Below are positions 57,180 to 64,000 of a stretch of 64,000 nt of DNA, piece by piece. The first letter of the stretch is position 1. Each line of letters starts with the position of its first letter. The stretch spans positions 806,001 through 870,000 of the forward strand of contig JAZKJV010000600.1 of assembly GCA_037367405.1 (NCBI GenBank), in the 5' to 3' direction. The position numbers and the translations under genes were made by a program. The notes below the pieces were generated by a model, which did not search any database, had not been told where the DNA came from, and saw only the letters and a program-made list of their open reading frames with translations. The DNA comes from Ottelia alismoides (Eukaryota; Streptophyta; Magnoliopsida; Alismatales; Hydrocharitaceae).

Positions 57180-57811
57180 CTGGAAAGAGCCAAAAATGTC
57201 AAGCAATCAATAAAGATATTGTATATGCATACTGCAGCAAATGAACGGGACGACATGTGCTAAATTATCCTAATAAATTCCGCAATCACTCTTGCTTGGA
57301 TGAATGCAATCAAGACCTGATTGCGGGTTCTCCATCTTCTAATATTGTTTGAAACTTTCTAATCACAAGATTTACATTCAAGACTCCGACGCCAACCGAC
57401 GTATATAAAGCAAATATATATATATATATATATATCTTCCTCTTGCTTGTTTTGACATCTTGCGTGTTGGTCATCGTTGGAGACGGAAACCACTGTCAAT
57501 TTTTTGTAGTTCACTCTGCTAAACTTAAATGCAGCCACCATATGGGAGCACAAAGTGTTAACGCTGTTTATGTCCACCAGTAATGGCAATGTGATTGATA
57601 CCTCCCAAATGTAATCGCATATATTCCATGCACATAACCTATGCATGGAGCAAAACGTCCATCTTGCATCAGTTCCAAAATGGTGATAACTTTGTAGTTA
57701 AATGCTTGTGTGAAAACATGAAACAATATATGCAGAATCAAAGGACAAACAAAATTATTATGGTTCGTGACAGTCCAAAGATTCATCCTATTCTACATAA
57801 GAACCTTCAAA
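57180..57811. other. No gene recognised; (TA)n at about 57416-57435
   Basis: Lies between the APRT exon and the copia LTR and could be APRT intron. Small frames (57359-57646, 57568-57786 minus; 57595-57921 plus) are unsupported. Confidence 0.4.
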
Positions 57812-58144
57812 TGTTAGGTTTTTGTTATAAGTTTCTCGCTGAATACAAGAGGATAGGACTCTATATACTGTACGAACCATGTACGAACCATGTATGTTGT
57901 CAGCTCCTCCATCATGAGTGAGAGAGAGATGGCTATGGGATGGTTTGGAAGGGAGCTCCCGATGTCGAGGTTCCGATGATCTTATTTCCCCTCCGTATGG
58001 GAAGATTATATTGGGTGTAAGTCCTCGCACTGTATGCCCCCTTCCTTCACGCCCTTGTAGTTATAGCCTCCGTGAGACCCGGTCTCAGGCAACCGCCCGA
58101 AGTGGTTTTGACCACCGGGTCATTCCGCGAGACCCGATCTAACA
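57812..58144 (-). repeat. Copia 3' LTR, 333 bp
   Basis: Minus strand: starts TGTTAGATCGGGTCTC (58144) just after a polypurine tract (AAGTGAGAGA) and ends AAAACCTAACA (57812). The tips TGTTAG and CTAACA are inverted. A TATA box (TATATAGAG) lies near 57857-57867, and a short direct repeat GTACGAACCATGTACGAACC lies at about 57870-57890. It terminates the pol remnant upstream. Confidence 0.82.
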
Positions 58145-60990
58145 TCTCTCACTTGACCGAAGTGGTCAATACTTTTACACTCCCACTATTCGTATAGTAT
58201 ATAGAGATGTCTGTAGCGAGCTTCATATTCATGAAAACATCTTCCTTAACTCATCCATTCCTGAATCCCATCAAACCAACATGTTTAATGTAGGTACTTG
58301 ATATTATTCCTTAGTTAGAGAATCGACTAACATGTCACTTGTAGGTATGTATGCTACCACAATATCTTGTTTTGCCACCATATCTTGTATATATCTTGTT
58401 TTGCCACCATATCTTGTGATATTGGATTTCAATGTCTTTCATTTAGCGTTATTACCCCCATTAATTATCACGCTTGTTGCAGCTTGATTATCACAATACA
58501 TTTCAATCGGATCTTTGACCAATTCAAGGCTTAAGTCTCCATAAAGCTTTTAAGCCAAACTGCATGAGTGGTGATCATTCTACATGCAATGTCTTCTGCT
58601 TCGTGTACGTCTAAATATATATTATTACTTCTTACTACTACAAGAAATGATTGCTCCACTAAACATGAAAAGGTAACTCCGATGTAGATTTCATATCATC
58701 TACATCACCCCTCCCCCCTGAAATCTGCATCGGAGTATCCTACTATGTCAAGTGATTTAGCTTGATACACCAATTTTAGATGTACAGTTCCTTTTAGATA
58801 TCGGAAAATCCTTTTTATAGCTTCCCAATGTGATTGTGTGGGATTACTTTGATATCTACTAACTACGTTAAATGGAGAAGTCAAGTAAGGTCAAGTGCAC
58901 ATCATTGCATACATCAGACTTCCCACCGCTAGTGCATATGGAACTTCTAAAGGTTTATGTCCTTTTTCAGGATACAGACTCAAACTGAGTCTCTTTCGCA
59001 TCACAAGTAATGTATAAGTGATATTTTGCATTCTAAACCACTTCAATATAGTATGCAAGTATTTCTCTTGACTAAGACTCAATGTTCTTTAATTTCTGTC
59101 ACTTATAATTTGAAATCCTAGAACATGGGATGCTTCGCTCATGTCCATATCAAATTCATTCCACAATTTCTTTTTAATTTCATTGAGCATTCATATGTTG
59201 TTACCCGCAAGTATAATGTTATCCAATATCCACATATAATGACACCACAGCAAACTTGCTCCCACACTTCATGACTTACACAATATCCAACGTATTTGCA
59301 ATAAATCCAAATTTAATAGTTTTCTCATGAAACTTGAGAAACCATTATCGTAAAGATTCTTTCAAGCCATATAGTGACTTTCTTAACTTATAAACACTTT
59401 TCTCTTGTCCTACTTGAAAACCAGCAGGTTAATGCATATATATTCCCTCCTTTAGTTCTCCATTAAGGAAAGTTGTGTTCGCATCCATTTGGAATTATTG
59501 TAATATGCGACTATATATAAGATCATCTCTATCGATGCAAACTTAACAGCCAAAAAGTAGATTTGTTGGAAGTTTATTCTAGCTTGCTGACTATAACCGT
59601 TGACAACTAATCTTGCTTTGTATTTATCAGTGCTACCATAAATTCGATATTTTTTCTCGAATACCCACTTACATCCTATGGATTGCCTATCTTCATACAA
59701 TCATACAATTCTCATACACCCTTTCACTAAATTGAGTCCAACTCATCCCACATAGCGGTCGTCCATGATTCCAACTCATTTGAAGCAATTGCTTTGTTAA
59801 AAGATATGGGATCTATATAATCTGCCACATCCTCATCTACGATATAACACGGCACATCGCATACATAGAAATGATAATCTTCCATCCATACGGGTCATTT
59901 TTTGGGTCTTTTGTTGCCGATTATACTCGCGGGTTATGTAGGTACATCCATTTCCACCAAACGATTATCATTGTTCATAGGTTCATTCTCTATCCATAAT
60001 TGATCAGTATCATCCACTAATACATGTCTCATCTCTACGTCGTCCTCATTGTCCTGCAACATAATTAGTGGATCAGGTTCCTCCATTTCACGCTCCTTCT
60101 CTTGATGATTTTCAAGAAAGGTTGCATCACGACTTTCGATCATACCTTTAGATTCATGTAAGAGCCAATGTCCGCTAAAATGTTCACTATATCCAACAAT
60201 TTGCCACTTTAATGCCTCGAAGTTTAACTTGTGTCTCTAAGATGACTCGGTATCAACTCGTGTGCAACATATCCCCATTTCCGGAGATGGCCTAACTCAT
60301 ATTTCCTACCATTCCAAATTTCATATGACATTTATTCTACGGACTTAATGTGAATCCTATTCTATATGTAGTTAGCGGTCAACACCACCTCTCCTCAAAA
60401 ATTCTTTCAATGAACTGAGGGTGACAACATATACCTTACTGCATTCATCAGTGTTCCTTTCTTTCAGTTACACCATTTTGTTGTGGTATATAAGGCATCG
60501 TAGTCTGCCTACAAATGCCTACTTGAATTCATTCCTCCTCAAACTCCTTTGAGGTGATATTCTCCACATTTTTCAATCCTAAGGGTCTTAATTGGTTTTC
60601 TCAATTTTGTCTCTAACACTCTCTTGTATCTCATAAATGTTTCAACGGCTTCTGCCTTTCTTCATTAGATACAGACACAAGAGAACTTAAAGCAGTCATC
60701 AATGAATGTTATGAAGTCTTCCTTGTTTATATGTGACCTAACATGCAATGATCGCAATATATATCCGAATGGATCAAGCATAATAGTTCATTTGATCGAA
60801 TGCCCGTAGAGAAGGGTATTCTCATTATTTTACCAGTTAGACGATGTTTACAGGGCAATGTCCTTGCACACGTAATCTTTAGGTAAGAGATTAAATTTAA
60901 TCATCTGATATATTTTTGAATTTTCTTGGATGATTGTCTCATATGCCATAAATAATAATCAGATAAATAACATAGAGGATTAAAAATCCA
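58145..60990 (-). pseudogene. Ty1/copia pol remnant (GAG-pre-integrase to RNase H)
   Basis: Read on the minus strand, in order: the GAG-pre-integrase region with YLWHMRQSSKK and PFSTGIRSNELLCLIHSD (about 60970-60760); integrase with FITFIDDCFKFSCV and PQQNGVTERK (about 60480-60440) and EIWNGRKYELGHLRKWGYVA (about 60330-60260); IESRDATFLEN (60143); RT start IGCKWVFEKKYRIYGSTDKY and KARLVVNGYSQQ (59690-59580); LSQEKYLHTILKWFRMQ and VPYALAVGSLMYAM (59080-58890); and RNase H words such as SCLVEQSFLVV and HEAEDIACRM. Many stops and frameshifts. The usual YVDD region near 59200 is too decayed to read. The element lacks a visible 5' LTR. Confidence 0.92.
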
Positions 60991-61761
60991 CAATCAGCGA
61001 TTCATTAGAACTTATTACATGAAGACAAAATAAGTCACTTGGGTATAAACTTTACCATCATAGACTTTTTTATTCTTTCAGGCGGATACGTGTTTATTAT
61101 AGAAACGAACTTCAAAACTTTCTCGAGCAGAACTGGAACTGATACAAGTTTCCAGCATATTCCTGGAGCATATAATACATAAGCACAAACTGGCTATTCA
61201 GGAGTGGGAGACTATAAAGCAGCGATTGATTTGTTCGATTCTTCCAAGTTGTTGGTCGTGGTTGTTGATGTTATCAGGAAGAGGTCGAGGATGCGGAGCT
61301 CTCGGGAGGTTTGGGATTTATTTGGAAATCACTAGGTGTCTATCGATGATTTCTCGAGATTATGGGAATCCATAGGCGTGGACTGGCATGGTACTGAGAT
61401 CGAGCTACGTGGCAAATATTTGGGCTCTTTCGTTAGTCAGAAACGATGCAGTGTTTCATCAAGACCGAGTTTATTGTGAAAATATTATGGTGCATGCTAA
61501 CGCACTAGTAGAAACTTAGAGCTTGTATTTTTCTAAATTTTTTATCTACTTATAATAGACATATACATTTTTTGGTGATTAATTGTGAAATTTTTGGGCT
61601 TACATCTATATGGTGGAGGCCCTTTTTCTTTTAAAAAAAGCAACTAAATTGGAATAATGGAAATTGTACTATTGAGGGTATATATCATATAGTAATATAA
61701 AGAAATATTTATTTGTTGGTAGCTTTAAATTGATGATTGATTTAATGTGATTAAATTATTT
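60991..61761. other. No gene recognised
   Basis: A plus-strand frame at about 61198-61335 (DYKAAIDLFDSSKLLVVVVD) continues past a stop to ~61480, but I do not recognise it. The stretch nearest 60990 is probably copia gag remnant. Confidence 0.35.
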
Positions 61762-62551
61762 CAACAACAAAGCCTTTTCCCACTTTAAGTATGGTCGGCT
61801 ATATGGATTTTTTGCCTCCATTCAGATTTATCTTGGGTCATTCTCGGGCTTAGATCCAAAAAGATAAGATCCCTTCGTATAGTCTCATTCCAACACTTCT
61901 TAGGCCTTCCACACCCTTTTTTAGCCAGCTCAACATTCGAAAACTCACATCTCCTCACCGATGCATTAATTGATCTCCTTTGCACATGGCCAAACCACCT
62001 TAAGCGATTTTCTCGCATCTTATCTTTGATCGGAGCTACACCCATTTTCATTCTGATGGCATCATTCCGAATTCGATCTTTACGTGTGTATCCACCCATC
62101 CACCTTAGCATTTTCATTTTTGTTACTGCCTTTCTCTGCACATGTCTATGGTTCACAGGCCAACATTCAGATCCATATAGCATAGCAGGTCTCACAGCTG
62201 CTTTGTAAAACTTTTCTTTGATTTTCAAAGGAATTTTCTTATCACAGAGAACATTAGAGGCTCCTTTCCACTTTAACCAACATGCATTTATTCTATTTGT
62301 AACATCTCCATCAATTTCCCCATCATGTTGCAAAATATATCTCAAGTATCTAAAACAATCTCTCTTCTGAATGTTATCATTACCAATCTTAACATCGACT
62401 CCTTCACCATTGCTTCCATCATAAGTACACTCCATATATTCAATCTTACCCTACTTATATTAGTCTCCAAAGCATGTCTCCAGACATCAAGCTTCTCGTT
62501 TACTCCATCTCTAGTCTCATCAACCGACACAATATCATCAACGAATAACAG
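61762..62551 (-). pseudogene. RTE-type LINE, 5'-truncated, RT catalytic box to 3' end
   Basis: Minus strand starts inside the RT box (LLFVDDIVSVDETRDGVN, where FADD is usual). It continues with EKLDVWRHALET, shifts frame near 62445, and is then open from 62435 to 61785: ECTYDGSNGEG, FRYLRYILQHDGEIDGDV, RPAMLYGSECWPV, TKMKMLRWMGGYTRKDRIRN, RENRLRWFGHVQRR, GRPKKCWNETIRRDL. These are the standard C-terminal blocks of plant RTE LINEs. The 3' end GGCTTTGTTGTTGA near 61762 matches the typical family tail. The 5' truncation and short frameshift make it non-functional. Confidence 0.93.
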
Positions 62552-62690
62552 GTTCCATCATCATGGATTATACGACAGAGACGCCTATGCTAAGTCGACA
62601 TACAAGCGCACATGGATCAAACCTTTCATTTCTCGAAAGAGACATGTCATATGCATAGTGACCCAAATATTGTTCCTCATATAATTGATG
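62552..62690 (+). other. Short spacer, possibly an LTR end
   Basis: The 139 bases between the truncated LINE and the copia primer site should contain the end of a 5' LTR, but no TG...CA pair is clear. The minus frame 62568-62846 is not supported. Confidence 0.3.
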
Positions 62691-62700
62691 TGGTATCAGA
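62691..62700 (+). other. Copia-type primer binding site
   Basis: TGGTATCAGA, followed by TTG where AGC is usual, lies about 400 bases before a copia gag on the same strand, as expected for the tRNA-Met primer site. Confidence 0.6.
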
Positions 62701-63104
62701 TTGTAAATAGCAAGTTCTATTTCCGTTAACAGTTGGTTCAATTGACAACGAGTCAGTATCACCTTATTGGTGGTGGGTTCAGGCGTCAGAGACCTAATTA
62801 GGAAATGCAAGTTGGACTTACAATGTGGAATGAGGACTTGCTTCATTTACCTCACTTACATTTTCTAATATTATTGGGGTGTAACAAAAGTGGAATGGAG
62901 ATCCCAATTCTTGCTAGTGGTGAGTATATCTCTTGATTTGAAAGTTGAAAAGTGAATGAACTTTCAAAGTATTAAAAACAAGACAACTTTGATTTAAATT
63001 TTCTTAATAAAGGAAATAAAGTATAAATATAAACATTTATATATGTTCTAATAAGTACGTTTTTAATGTCAGATATGAAATCTATGAACCAACTCAGCTA
63101 GATT

Positions 63105-63990
63105 ATGGAGGTCAACTGGTTGACTGGACCAAATTATTCAGACTGGCTCTGGAATTTGGAGCTCGTTCTCTCTGCAAAGCGCATAAGTTATGTGTGGACC
63201 AAGAACACGCATAAAAACTCTATCATAGGAAGAATTGAAATTTTATTAAAAAAATTTAATAAAGACCACTTGATGGCTCGAAGTTATATATTGGGCTCTC
63301 TATCCAATGTGCTTCAGAAGCAACATGTGAACATGGAGGATCCGTAGGATATAATGCTGAATCTAAAAGAGATGTTCGTTGATGTGCTTCAGAAGCAACA
63401 TGTGAACATGGAGGATCCGTAGGATATAATGCTGAATCTAAAAGAGATGTTCGTTGATGTGAACCACATACAGTGTTACAAACTACTGAAAGATATGATT
63501 CCCTGCAAGATGCATGACGACACCTTGGTTAGAGAACATGTAATCAAATTGTTTGGTTACCTTTCTGAGCTAGAGACCATTAGGGAAAACATGTAGATTT
63601 ACAGTCTGACTTCATTCTGTTCTCTCTTCCCAATTCTTGCAACAACTTTGTGTTATCATATCACATGAATAATTGACAAATATTGAGCTCCTATCTTCAT
63701 TGATGTCCCAAGAGGACATCATGAAAAAGAATCATATAGGTAGTACAATGGTTGGTTGCACATATTAAAGGGAAGTGTGGTCGGAAGCATGGGTTCCGAA
63801 GGGGTCCTTCCCAGAAGAAGAAGAGCCAACTTGTTGGCTCATCCTCTCAGGCTTTCACACTCATGGCATCCATGAAAGGCGATGACTGTGCAAAAAGCCA
63901 TGGCACTGGCAGCGTAACACTCCATATTACCTGAAAATCATTGAATATGGTAAATTTATGGCTCCAACAGGTATAAATTCTACTTCATCA
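63105..63990 (+). pseudogene. Ty1/copia gag remnant
   Basis: The frame from 63105 reads LTGPNYSDWLWNLELVLSAK, then ARSYILGSLSNVLQKQHVNM, the start of the copia gag (UBN2) domain (FxGxNYxxWxxxMxxxL, AxxxMxxSMSxELQxQHExM). A stop follows (EDP then stop), then a 75-bp duplication, DIMLNLKEMFVDV, REHVIKLFGYLSELETI, and after further frameshifts GKCGRKHGFRRGPSQKKKSQ and a decayed zinc knuckle (KPWHWQRNTPYYL, near 63897-63935). gag is already broken. Pol would lie past the window end. Confidence 0.85.
63307..63456 (+). repeat. 75-bp tandem duplication inside copia gag
   Basis: Two perfect or near-perfect copies starting ATGTGCTTCAGAAGCAACAT at 63307 and 63382. The period is a multiple of three, but each copy contains an in-frame TAG after EDP. 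Confidence 0.93.
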
Positions 63991-64000
63991 TTGAAATTAA

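Noticed and set aside
61198..61480. Plus-strand frame GDYKAAIDLFDSSKLLVVVVD... as a gene
   Set aside because: Interrupted by a stop and not recognised; too little evidence.

Overview
This is plant nuclear DNA, almost entirely transposable-element sequence. It contains Athila-type Ty3/gypsy and Ty1/copia polyprotein remnants, an RTE-type LINE, a MULE, a hAT-like MITE and many foldback or TIR elements. It also carries a chloroplast rbcL scrap and two plant gene loci: one intact intronless gene (45924-46703) and the last two exons of an adenine phosphoribosyltransferase gene. The intact gene is GC-rich in an AT-rich background, which would suit a monocot, but the species cannot be fixed from this window. 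I found no bacterial-type operon, CRISPR array, tRNA or rRNA.

Layout. 1-2.8 kb: the 3' end of a long LTR (called LTR-A here), a possible decayed LTR and a minisatellite. 2.8-8.5 kb: an old Athila-type element with a broken pol and the start of its 3' LTR. 8.54-15.15 kb: two LTR-A copies facing each other tail to tail, the left one split by a MULE with a 9-bp target duplication; a copia pol remnant follows to 16.3 kb. 17.7-44.3 kb: at least 15 non-autonomous palindromic or TIR elements, nearly all bounded by (TA)n or similar simple repeats. This cluster is interrupted at 19234-32928 by a young 13.7-kb LTR retrotransposon with 3.8-kb LTRs and a perfect CCCCG target duplication. 35.9-40.0 kb: a tandem triplication carrying an EF-hand-like gene fragment, with a 1247-bp solo LTR in one copy. 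45.9-46.7 kb: the intact gene, a PARP-fold-like member of a plant C2H2-like family. 47-52.5 kb: a hAT MITE and LTR debris. 52.5-55.6 kb: LTR-A on the minus strand with a 1-kb TACN tetranucleotide array, abutting an rbcL fragment. 56.8-57.2 kb: the APRT terminal exons. 57.8-61 kb: a minus-strand copia element with a 333-bp LTR. 61.8-62.6 kb: a 5'-truncated LINE. 62.7-64 kb: a copia PBS and gag running off the window.

How the parts relate. The young element (one long ORF with a retropepsin-like domain, no RT, RNase H or integrase) shares its LTR start, polypurine tract and 3' noncoding region with the old pol-bearing element at 2.8-8.5 kb. The pair looks like a non-autonomous derivative and a decayed relative of its possible helper. 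The TA-flanked elements fall into several families that share flanks, terminal bases and dense internal GTAA-core motifs but have unrelated interiors. Some have picked up GC-rich, gene-like segments. That cluster is the most novel-looking feature of the window.
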